Source of the DNA: Mesorhizobium sp. GbtcB19
Lineage (GTDB): Bacteria > Pseudomonadota > Alphaproteobacteria > Rhizobiales > Rhizobiaceae
Length of the DNA stretch: 64,000 nt
Reading direction: 5' to 3'
NCBI RefSeq assembly: GCF_019091085.1
Contig: NZ_JAGXJY010000011.1
Location: forward strand, 62,001-126,000
Shown: positions 26,063-32,718 of the stretch, one piece after another
How positions within the stretch are numbered: the stretch's first letter is position 1
How the letters are laid out: every line of letters begins with the position of its first letter
Notes under the pieces: model-generated
Seen by the model: only the letters and a program-made list of their open reading frames with translations
Database searches by the model: none
Told to the model about the DNA's origin: nothing
Program-made: the position numbers and the translations under genes

Positions 26063-26210
26063 GCGGACCTCCTTCAGAGACATTTGCGCCGCTCCCGATA
26101 ATTCTCCGATAAGTTGACCACGTCAACTATTTGTATGACAGAGTCACCAATCGCTCGTGACCTTTGCATTTGATCCGCATTGCTCCAGATTGATGGGAAG
26201 GAGCGGACAA

Positions 26211-26492
26211 GTGCAGACCGGGCAAAGAGCGGTTCGGGCGCGTATTTCCGGCAAGGTGCAAGGCGTCAGCTACCGGGTCTGGACGCGTGGCGAAGCTGTG
26301 CGCCTGGGCCTCACGGGCTGGGTGCGCAACGAAAGCGACGGCTCGGTATCGGCGCTGATCGCCGGCGCCGACGCAGCGGTTGCCGCGATGATCGATCGCC
26401 TGTGGCAGGGACCGCGTGGCGCGGTAGTCTCCAGGGTCGAGATCGAGGACATTTCCGGCGAAGCGCCTGCCGACTTCAGGATAATCGTCTAG
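26211..26492 (+). CDS. acyP: Acylphosphatase
   Basis: Small enzyme that hydrolyses acyl phosphates. The GTG at 26211, 8 nt after GGAAGGAG, gives 93 residues, the usual size; upstream ATGs are less well placed. The active-site arginine and asparagine are present: GKVQGVSYRVWTRGEA (Arg) and GWVRNESDGSVSALI (Asn), with the typical anion-binding loop. Isolated gene between marR-like and tetR-like regulators. Confidence 0.93.
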   Translation: MQTGQRAVRARISGKVQGVSYRVWTRGEAVRLGLTGWVRNESDGSVSALIAGADAAVAAMIDRLWQGPRGAVVSRVEIEDISGEAPADFRIIV

Positions 26493-26592
26493 AGTGTTCC
26501 ACTGAAACGCCGAACCGCTCTTATTCCGATGTTTTTACGCAGCTGCGGGCAGAGGGCCAGCGGCGTGTGCGGACGTTGGTTGATGAGACTTG

Positions 26593-26620
26593 AATTAATT
26601 GAACGTTCGTTTTATTAATT
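26593..26620. promoter_or_regulatory. Palindromic operator candidate for the TetR regulator
   Basis: 28-bp imperfect palindrome with perfect 7-bp outer arms AATTAAT (26593-26599) and ATTAATT (26614-26620) and an inner AACG..CGTT; 22 of 28 positions are symmetric. AT-rich in a GC-rich genome and 19 nt before the regulator's ATG. Confidence 0.65.
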
Positions 26621-26638
26621 GGCATCGACGAGGCGATC

Positions 26639-27286
26639 ATGGCGCGCACCACGGGTTCCGACGGAGAAAAAACGGAAGCGGCCGTCCGCGAGGCGGCGGT
26701 CAACCTGATCGCGCGGTTGGGCTACGAGGCGATGTCGATGCGGCAGCTGGCGGCGGAAGTCGGCGTGCAGGCGGCGGCGCTCTATCGCTATTTCCCGACC
26801 AAGGAAGACCTCCTGTTCACGCTGATGCGCGAGCACATGGAAGGCCTGCAGCAAGCCTGGAGCATGGCGCGGCCGGCCGCGACTGATCCAGTGGGCCGGC
26901 TTGCCGCCTATGTCGAGAACCACATTGCTTTCCACATCGAGCGGCGCCACGCCACCCATGTCTCCAACATGGAATTGCGCAGCCTTTCGCATGAAAGGCT
27001 GACGCAGATCCTCAAGATGCGCACGGCCTATGAGAAGGAGTTGCGCATGATCCTGCGCGACGGCGCCGAGGCCGGCGTCTTTGAGATCGACGACACCGGA
27101 CTGACCGCCATGGCGCTGATCCAGATGATGACCGGCGTCATCGTCTGGTTCCGGCCCGGCGAGCGGCTGTCCGTCGCTGAAGTCACGGCATCATATCTGT
27201 CGATGACAATGCGCCTGGTCGGCGCGACAATCAGCCATGGCACCGCGCGTCCCACCAGGCGCGCCGGGGACGTCGTGGCACTCTGA
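26639..27286 (+). CDS. TetR family regulator, probably of leucine/isovalerate catabolism
   Basis: Repressor-type regulator of 215 residues. The N-terminal helix-turn-helix is clear (AAVNLIARLGYEAMSMRQLAAEVGVQAAALYRYFPTKEDLL); the rest is the acyl-CoA/ligand-binding helical domain. It starts at the ATG preceded by GAGG. It lies 49 nt upstream of isovaleryl-CoA dehydrogenase in the same direction, so it is likely the local regulator, functionally comparable to LiuR although LiuR of other proteobacteria is MerR- or TetR-type. A palindrome 20-46 nt upstream suggests autoregulation. Confidence 0.88.
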   Translation: MARTTGSDGEKTEAAVREAAVNLIARLGYEAMSMRQLAAEVGVQAAALYRYFPTKEDLLFTLMREHMEGLQQAWSMARPAATDPVGRLAAYVENHIAFHIERRHATHVSNMELRSLSHERLTQILKMRTAYEKELRMILRDGAEAGVFEIDDTGLTAMALIQMMTGVIVWFRPGERLSVAEVTASYLSMTMRLVGATISHGTARPTRRAGDVVAL

Positions 27287-27335
27287 TACAGGCATGATCC
27301 CCGCGAAGACCGGGGCGTGCGCAGGGAGGAACGGC

Positions 27336-28499
27336 ATGTACACGAATACGCTGAACTTTGGACTTGATAGCGACATAGAGGCCTTGCGCGACACCGTTCG
27401 GCGCTTCGCCCAGGACCGGATCGCGCCGATCGCGGCGGAGATCGACCGTTCCAACGAGTTTCCCGCCCATTTGTGGGTCGAGCTCGGCGCGCTCGGCCTG
27501 CTCGGCATCACCGCCGATCCGGATTTCGGCGGCAGTGGCATGGGCTATCTCGCGCATGTAATTGCAATGGAAGAAGTCTCTCGCGCGTCCGCCTCGGTCG
27601 GCCTCTCCTACGGCGCGCATTCGAACCTCTGCGTCAACCAGATCAACCGCTGGGCAACGCCGGCGCAGAAGGAGAAGTACCTACCCGGCCTTTGCTCGGG
27701 CGAGACGGTCGGCGCGCTGGCGATGTCGGAGCCAGGCGCCGGCTCCGACGTGGTGTCGCTTCGGCTGCGTGCCGAAAAGCGCAACGACCGCTATGTGCTC
27801 AACGGCTCGAAAATGTGGATCACCAACGGTCCCGACGCCGGGACGATGGTGGTCTACGCCAAGACCGATCCGGAGCGGCATTCGCGCGGCATCACCGCCT
27901 TCATCGTCGAAAAAACGATGGCCGGATTTTCGGTGGCGCAGAAGCTCGACAAGCTCGGCATGCGCGGCTCCAACACCGGCGAACTGGTGTTCGAGAATGT
28001 CGAGGTGCCGTTCGAGAACGTGCTGCACGAGGAAGGGCGCGGCGTCGAGGTGCTGATGTCGGGGCTCGACTATGAACGCGCGGTGCTTTCCGGCGGCCCG
28101 ATCGGGCTGATGGCGGCCTGTCTCGACGTGGCGATCCCCTACGTGCACGAGCGCAAGCAGTTCGGCCAGCCGATTGGAACATTCCAGCTGGTGCAGGGCA
28201 AGCTCGCCGACATGTATTCGACGATGAACGCCGCGCGCGCCTATGTCTACGCGGTGGCGGCCGCCTGCGACCGCGGCGAGACCACGCGCAAGGACGCCGC
28301 TGGCTGTGTGCTGTTCGCGGCGGAGAAGGCGACGCAGATGGCGCTCGACGCCATCCAGTTGCTCGGCGGCAACGGCTATATCAACGACTATCCGACCGGA
28401 CGGCTGCTGCGCGACGCCAAGCTCTACGAGATCGGCGCCGGCACCAGCGAAATCCGCCGCTGGCTGATCGGCCGCGAGATCATGAAGGAGGGGGTTTAG
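27336..28499 (+). CDS. ivd: Isovaleryl-CoA dehydrogenase
   Basis: FAD-dependent oxidation of isovaleryl-CoA to 3-methylcrotonyl-CoA in leucine degradation; electrons go to ETF and then ETF-QO (encoded at 41666). From the ATG at 27336, with AGGGAGGA 6 nt upstream, it has 387 residues, the family length. Visible signatures: LAMSEPGAGSDVVSLRL, WITNGPDAGTMVVYAKTD, the base-carrying helix GLDYERAVLSGGPIGLM (Glu at the position used by isovaleryl-CoA dehydrogenases rather than the C-terminal position of other acyl-CoA dehydrogenases), and QLLGGNGYINDYPTGRLLRDAK. Convergent with hicB, overlapping by 4 nt. Confidence 0.94.
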   Translation: MYTNTLNFGLDSDIEALRDTVRRFAQDRIAPIAAEIDRSNEFPAHLWVELGALGLLGITADPDFGGSGMGYLAHVIAMEEVSRASASVGLSYGAHSNLCVNQINRWATPAQKEKYLPGLCSGETVGALAMSEPGAGSDVVSLRLRAEKRNDRYVLNGSKMWITNGPDAGTMVVYAKTDPERHSRGITAFIVEKTMAGFSVAQKLDKLGMRGSNTGELVFENVEVPFENVLHEEGRGVEVLMSGLDYERAVLSGGPIGLMAACLDVAIPYVHERKQFGQPIGTFQLVQGKLADMYSTMNAARAYVYAVAAACDRGETTRKDAAGCVLFAAEKATQMALDAIQLLGGNGYINDYPTGRLLRDAKLYEIGAGTSEIRRWLIGREIMKEGV

Positions 28500-28864
28500 T
28501 GAGCTCTGCTCGTCACCTTCGTCGAGCTTTCATCGACCCGCTTGCGGGCTGCTTCGGCGAGCGTGTCAGATACCCACTGGTTGATCGATTTTCCATCGCT
28601 GGCAGCAGCCTTGCCAAGCAAGGCATGGATTTCCGGCGTGGTGCGGAGAGCGAGCTTGCCGGAATAGGGTTTTTGCGGATCGACACCGCGCTCTTTGCAA
28701 AAGGCAAGGTAGTCGTCGACGCTGTCGTGGAACGATTTCACCAATTCCTCGGCAGTCTCGGCCTCAAAGGTAACAATGTCGCGAATGCCAAGGATGCGGC
28801 CGTGGAACACCATGTCCTCATCATCGAATTCGATCGAGCCGGCATATCCCTTGTAAAGCTTCAT
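28496..28864 (-). CDS. hicB: HicB-type antitoxin
   Basis: Antitoxin of a type II module, 122 residues from MKLYKGYAGSIEFDDEDM. The N-terminal partly degraded RNase-H-like fold (HGRILGIRDIVTFEAETAEELVKSFHDSVDDYLAFC) is followed by a ribbon-helix-helix DNA-binding region (SGKLALRTTPEIHALLGKAAASDGKSINQWVSDTLAEAA). Its ATG overlaps the hicA stop codon (ATGA), giving translational coupling with the toxin gene first, the usual hicAB order. Encoded opposite to the leucine degradation genes that flank it. Confidence 0.92.
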   Translation of the reverse strand: MKLYKGYAGSIEFDDEDMVFHGRILGIRDIVTFEAETAEELVKSFHDSVDDYLAFCKERGVDPQKPYSGKLALRTTPEIHALLGKAAASDGKSINQWVSDTLAEAARKRVDESSTKVTSRAH

Positions 28865-29115
28865 GGCCTTATTCCAACGTTCGTCAAAAATTCTCTGATA
28901 TCCCTGACCGCCCACCGCTTGGTATCGGGTGACGGATGCGGCCGGTGCAGGAACAGCGTCTGGCCGGATATCGTGAACCGGACCCGCGAGCCACTACCTT
29001 CCGAAACCTCGGCTCCGAGCGCGATCAACAACGCCTCGACGTCGCGCCACTTGATCGAGGCGCTGACCGGGTTCGCAAATATCTTGTCTAGTGTCTGCCG
29101 GTGCGCTGCTTTCAT
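28861..29115 (-). CDS. hicA: HicA-family toxin (mRNA interferase)
   Basis: 84-residue protein from MKAAHRQTLDKIFANP, with the compact double-stranded-RNA-binding-like HicA fold: IKWRDVEALLIALGAEVSEG, then SRVRFTISGQTLFLHRPHP and RDIREFLTNVGI. In most HicA toxins the catalytic histidine is in a GSH motif after this helix; here that place reads GSGSRVRF and histidines occur only in LHRPHP, so the protein is either a subgroup with another catalytic histidine or weakened. Pairs with hicB through a 4-nt overlap. Confidence 0.85.
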   Translation of the reverse strand: MKAAHRQTLDKIFANPVSASIKWRDVEALLIALGAEVSEGSGSRVRFTISGQTLFLHRPHPSPDTKRWAVRDIREFLTNVGIRP

Positions 29116-29195
29116 GGCTTTCGCCCTCCCCAATCGAATACCTTTGTGGTCAGTTCCTTTGGGGTTAGGGCGAGAGCCCGAAGTGATACTAAAAT

Positions 29196-29205
29196 ATGAT
29201 ATCAT
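29196..29205. promoter_or_regulatory. ATGATATCAT palindrome between hicA and mccB
   Basis: Perfect 10-bp palindrome in an AT-rich stretch (GATACTAAAATATGATATCA) 80 nt upstream of hicA and 13 nt before mccB. A HicB operator and/or the promoter region of hicAB; being so close to mccB it could link control of both units. Confidence 0.5.
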
Positions 29206-29218
29206 TTGAGGTTTGTCA

Positions 29219-30826
29219 ATGCCCGCCTTGACCTCGCAGATCTCCCCCGCCTCCGACACCTTCCGCGCCAATGCCGAGCGCATGCTTGCGCTGGTCGCCG
29301 ACATTTCAGAGAAGGCCGCCACTATCGAGCGCGGCGGCTCCGACGAGGCGCGCGAGCGCCACCAGGGCCGCGGCAAGCTGCTGCCGCGCGAACGGCTGGC
29401 GCAACTGCTCGACACCGGCTCGCCTTTCCTCGAGGTCGGCCAGTTCGCGGCATGGTCGATGTATGGCGAGGATATTCCCGCGGCCGGCATCATCACCGGC
29501 GTCGGTCGCGTCGAGGGCACGGAAGTGATGGTCGTCGTCAACGACGCGACCGTGAAGGGCGGCACCTATTACCCGCTGACGGTGAAGAAGCATCTGCGCG
29601 CGCAGGAAATCGCGCTGCAGAACAACCTGCCTTGCGTCTATCTGGTCGACAGCGGCGGCGCCAATTTGCCCAACCAGGACGAGGTCTTCCCGGACCGCGA
29701 GCATTTCGGCCGCATCTTCTACAACCAGGCCAACATGTCGGCGGCCGGCATCCCGCAGATCGCCTGCGTTATGGGTTCCTGCACGGCGGGCGGCGCCTAT
29801 GTGCCGGCGATGTCGGACGAGACGATCATGGTGCGCAACCAGGCGACCATCTTCCTCGGCGGCCCGCCGCTGGTAAAGGCGGCGACCGGCGAGGACGTCA
29901 GCGCCGAGGAACTCGGCGGCGCCGACGTCCATACCAGGCTGTCGGGTGTCGCCGACCACTATGCGATGGACGACGAGCATGCACTGGCGATTTGCCGGCG
30001 CATTATCAGGAACCTCAACCGGAACAAGGCCGTAAGCCTCAATCTGCGGAAGCCGATTCAACCGCTTCACGATCCGCAGGAACTTTACGGCATCGTGCCG
30101 ACGGATCTGCGCCAGCCCTATGACGTGCGCGAGGTGATCGCCCGCCTCGTCGACGGCTCGGAGTTCGACGAGTTCAAGCAGAATTACGGCACCACCCTGG
30201 TCACCGGCTTCGCCCATCTGCACGGCATGCCGGTCGGCATCATCGGCAATAACGGGGTGCTGTTTTCCGAAAGCGCGCTGAAGGGCGCGCATTTCATCGA
30301 ACTGTGCTGCCAGCGCGGCATTCCGCTTGTTTTCCTGCAGAACATCACCGGCTTCATGGTCGGGCGAAAGTACGAGGCGGGCGGCATCGCCAAGGACGGC
30401 GCCAAGCTGGTGATGGCGGTCGCGACGGCCAAGGTGCCGAAGCTCACCGTCATCATCGGCGGCTCGTTCGGCGCCGGCAATTACGGCATGTGCGGCCGCG
30501 CCTATTCGCCCCGCTTCCTGTGGATGTGGCCGAACGCGCGCATCTCGGTGATGGGCGGCGAGCAGGCGGCGACCGTGCTCGCCATGGTCAAGCGCGAAGG
30601 TATCGAGCGCAAGGGCGGGCAATGGAGCGCCGAGGAGGAGGCGAAATTCAGAAAACCGATCCTGATGAAATACGAGCATGAGGGCCACCCGCTCTATTCC
30701 TCGGCGCGGCTCTGGGACGACGGCATCATCGATCCGGCCAGGACCCGTGACGTGCTGGCGCTGAGCCTTTCCGCCGCGCTCAATGCCGGCATCGATGAAA
30801 CCAGGTTCGGCGTGTTCAGGATGTGA
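29219..30826 (+). CDS. mccB: Methylcrotonyl-CoA carboxylase, beta (carboxyltransferase) subunit
   Basis: Carboxyltransferase half of the biotin enzyme that converts 3-methylcrotonyl-CoA to 3-methylglutaconyl-CoA. The 535-residue protein (ATG at 29219) has the crotonase-like carboxyltransferase halves: KLLPRERLAQLLDTGSPFLE and YLVDSGGANLPNQDEVFPDREHFGRIFYN in the N half, FFLGGPPLVKAATGED-type CoA binding (IFLGGPPLVKAATGEDVSAEELGGADVH), and LQNITGFMVGRKYEAGGIAKDGAK with GNYGMCGRAYSPRFLWMWPNARISVMGG in the C half. Works with the alpha subunit at 32719. Separated from ivd by hicAB, so it needs its own promoter. Confidence 0.94.
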   Translation: MPALTSQISPASDTFRANAERMLALVADISEKAATIERGGSDEARERHQGRGKLLPRERLAQLLDTGSPFLEVGQFAAWSMYGEDIPAAGIITGVGRVEGTEVMVVVNDATVKGGTYYPLTVKKHLRAQEIALQNNLPCVYLVDSGGANLPNQDEVFPDREHFGRIFYNQANMSAAGIPQIACVMGSCTAGGAYVPAMSDETIMVRNQATIFLGGPPLVKAATGEDVSAEELGGADVHTRLSGVADHYAMDDEHALAICRRIIRNLNRNKAVSLNLRKPIQPLHDPQELYGIVPTDLRQPYDVREVIARLVDGSEFDEFKQNYGTTLVTGFAHLHGMPVGIIGNNGVLFSESALKGAHFIELCCQRGIPLVFLQNITGFMVGRKYEAGGIAKDGAKLVMAVATAKVPKLTVIIGGSFGAGNYGMCGRAYSPRFLWMWPNARISVMGGEQAATVLAMVKREGIERKGGQWSAEEEAKFRKPILMKYEHEGHPLYSSARLWDDGIIDPARTRDVLALSLSAALNAGIDETRFGVFRM

Positions 30827-30828
30827 CG

Positions 30829-31356
30829 ATGGATATTGGCGCAAGGATCAGCATCCACACCGGCGACATCACCAAACTTGCGGTCGACGCCATCGTCAAT
30901 GCCGCCAATTCCTCGCTGCTCGGCGGCGGCGGCGTCGATGGCGCCATCCATCGCGCGGCTGGGCCGGAACTGGTCGCCGAGTGTCGTATGCTCAATGGCT
31001 GCAGGACCGGCGAGGCCAAGCTGACCAAGGGTTATCGCCTGCCGGCGCGTTACGTCATCCACACGGTCGGTCCGGTCTGGCAGGGCGGCGGCATGGGCGA
31101 AGCGGAGTTGCTCGCTTCCTGCTACCGGCGCTCGCTCGAAATCGCCCGCGACCATGACTGCCGCACGATCGCCTTTCCGGCAATCTCGACAGGCATCTAC
31201 CGCTTCCCGAAGGACGAGGCGACCGGGATAGCGGTCGGCGCCTCAAGCGACTTCCTGCGGCAAAACACACTGCCGGACGTCGTTACCTTCTGCTGCTTCG
31301 ACGACCAGACGGCGGAGCTTTACCGGCAAACCGTTGCTGGCGCCGGGAAGGGCTGA
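30829..31356 (+). CDS. Macrodomain protein (O-acetyl-ADP-ribose deacetylase type)
   Basis: ADP-ribose-binding macrodomain, 175 residues. Signature motifs: GDITKLAVDAIVNAANSSLLGGGGVDGAIHRAAG near the N-terminus (Asn and Asp of the catalytic site of MacroD/YmdB enzymes), YVIHTVGPVW, and AFPAISTGIYRFPKDEA (phosphate loop). Such enzymes hydrolyse O-acetyl-ADP-ribose and remove ADP-ribose from proteins or nucleic acids. The ATG at 30829 follows the mccB stop by 2 nt; a GTG at 30823 overlapping that stop is an alternative. The tight spacing implies co-transcription with mccB. Confidence 0.92.
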   Translation: MDIGARISIHTGDITKLAVDAIVNAANSSLLGGGGVDGAIHRAAGPELVAECRMLNGCRTGEAKLTKGYRLPARYVIHTVGPVWQGGGMGEAELLASCYRRSLEIARDHDCRTIAFPAISTGIYRFPKDEATGIAVGASSDFLRQNTLPDVVTFCCFDDQTAELYRQTVAGAGKG

Positions 31357-31475
31357 ACTTATGGACCAAAGGATTCCTCAATACAGCCAAATGCGAATTT
31401 CCACGTGGCCGCTGGCGCGGGCCGAAAATATTCGCTATTCCTCATCTTGCATTGGGCAGATGGGGTTGGGTGGAA

Positions 31476-31847
31476 ATGATCTTGAAATATTGCCGCAAGC
31501 CGATTGTTTCGATACTTGCAGGATTTCTAATATTTATGACACCCGCCGCCCAGGCTGGCGGATCGCTGGCCGGCAGCAAAGGCGACGTGCGCTATCCGGT
31601 GACCATTCCTTGGGGCACGACGGGTGGCTGCGGCAAAGCGTATGCGGCATACATAGCGGCTTCGGGCCATTCGGCCTTCGCGGCAACACCGATCGTTCCG
31701 CAAACCGAGTACTTCATTTGCGGCGCGAAGTTGAACGCCCCGTCGCAAAAGGCGGCCGAGGACCTGGCGCTGAAATCGTGTCAGGCCAGCAAGAGCAAAT
31801 ACAAGGTTACGGTCGCCGGCGACTGCAGCCTCGCGGCCTCCAAATAG
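31476..31847 (+). CDS. Small secreted four-cysteine protein, tandem paralogue 1
   Basis: Unknown function, 123 residues. A hydrophobic N-terminus (PIVSILAGFLIFMTPAAQA) with an AQA-type cleavage site predicts export. The mature part begins GGSLAGSKGDVRYPV and has four cysteines in a pattern shared with the two following genes (29, 19 and 14 residues apart), with GHSAFAATP, LNAPSQKAAEDLALKSC and the C-terminus CSLAASK. Probably two disulfides in the periplasm. The start ATG is chosen because it gives the same length as the paralogues; a GTG 6 nt upstream is possible. It follows the macrodomain gene by about 120 nt. Confidence 0.85.
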   Translation: MILKYCRKPIVSILAGFLIFMTPAAQAGGSLAGSKGDVRYPVTIPWGTTGGCGKAYAAYIAASGHSAFAATPIVPQTEYFICGAKLNAPSQKAAEDLALKSCQASKSKYKVTVAGDCSLAASK

Positions 31848-31886
31848 GCTGTGAACCGCCAGCTTTTTCTTGCCAGGGGAAACAGA

Positions 31887-32258
31887 ATGAACTCCCGGTT
31901 TTTCGAACGGACCGCGGCCTCGCTCCTGGCGGCGCTGTTGCTGATTGCAGCACCTGGCGCCGGCATGGCCGGATCGCTGGCAGGCAGCAAGGGCGACGTT
32001 CATTATCCGGTATACTTCCCTCCTGGCACGAAGGGGGACTGCGGCAAGGCGTACAATGCCTATATCGCAGCGGGTGGCCATTCGGCCTACGCGTCCACCC
32101 CGATCGCCAGGATGACGGAGTTCTTCATCTGCGGCTTGTCCGTGAACGCCAAGAGTCAGCAGGCTGCGGAGGATCTCGCGCTGCGCAACTGCCAGGGCGG
32201 CTCGAAGAGATACAAGTTTCAGACCAGCGGAGCCTGCAGCATCGCCGCGTCGAAATAG
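31887..32258 (+). CDS. Small secreted four-cysteine protein, tandem paralogue 2
   Basis: Second member of the triplet, 123 residues from the ATG preceded by AGGGGAAA. Signal peptide about 1-25 (AASLLAALLLIAAPGAGMA), mature start GSLAGSKGDVHYPVYFPPGT, then DCGKAYNAYIAAGGHSAYASTP, FFICGLSVNAKSQQAAEDLA, NCQGGSKRYKF and C-terminal CSIAASK. Cysteine spacing matches paralogue 1. The 39-nt gap to paralogue 1 (with GCTTTTTCTTGCCAGGGGAA) resembles the gap before paralogue 3, so spacer and ribosome binding site were duplicated too. Confidence 0.87.
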   Translation: MNSRFFERTAASLLAALLLIAAPGAGMAGSLAGSKGDVHYPVYFPPGTKGDCGKAYNAYIAAGGHSAYASTPIARMTEFFICGLSVNAKSQQAAEDLALRNCQGGSKRYKFQTSGACSIAASK

Positions 32259-32297
32259 GTGATCAGCCACAGGCTTTTTCTTCCCGGGAGGGGCGGA

Positions 32298-32669
32298 ATG
32301 AAATCAATGGACTTGCGACGAGCGGCTGCGGCGCTGGCGGCCGCGCTGGTTTTGGCGACGCCCGGTATAGGCATGGCCGGATCGCTGGCGGGCAGCGTGG
32401 GCGACAAGCGGTTTGCTCCGACTTTGTCGCTCGATCCCAAACAGCCCTGCACCAAGGCTTACAACGCCTATATCGCCGCGAGCGGCCACTCGGCCTATGC
32501 GACGACAGCGTATGTGCGGGTCATGGATGGCTACGTCCTGTGCGGCGCCAAGTACAATGCGCCGTCGCAAAAGGCAGCCGAGGAACTGGCGATGAAATCC
32601 TGCCAATCCGCCCGGGCGCACTACAAGGTGGCGTCCGGCAGCGTGTGCCTAATCGCGGCTTCGAAGTAA
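32298..32669 (+). CDS. Small secreted four-cysteine protein, tandem paralogue 3
   Basis: Third member, again 123 residues, from the ATG preceded by GGGAGGGGCGG. Signal peptide about 1-26 (AAAALAAALVLATPGIGMA), mature GSLAGSVGDKRFAPTLSLDP, then PCTKAYNAYIAASGHSAYATT, VLCGAKYNAPSQKAAEELA, SCQSARAHYKV and C-terminal CLIAASK. The first cysteine interval is one residue longer than in paralogues 1 and 2. It precedes mccA by 49 nt, so the triplet probably lies on one transcript with the carboxylase genes. Confidence 0.86.
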   Translation: MKSMDLRRAAAALAAALVLATPGIGMAGSLAGSVGDKRFAPTLSLDPKQPCTKAYNAYIAASGHSAYATTAYVRVMDGYVLCGAKYNAPSQKAAEELAMKSCQSARAHYKVASGSVCLIAASK

Positions 32670-32718
32670 GCGGGCAAAGATCCAATCGGAACCGCCCGCG
32701 CCATATCCGGGAGGTTCC

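Noticed and set aside
29306..30844. 512-codon minus-strand frame opposite mccB
   Set aside because: Antisense shadow of a conserved carboxyltransferase gene; no start signals or domains.
31476..32669. Assignment of the three small secreted proteins to DUF4189
   Set aside because: Short AAExLAxxxC similarity only; the rest of the pattern does not match what I recall of that domain.
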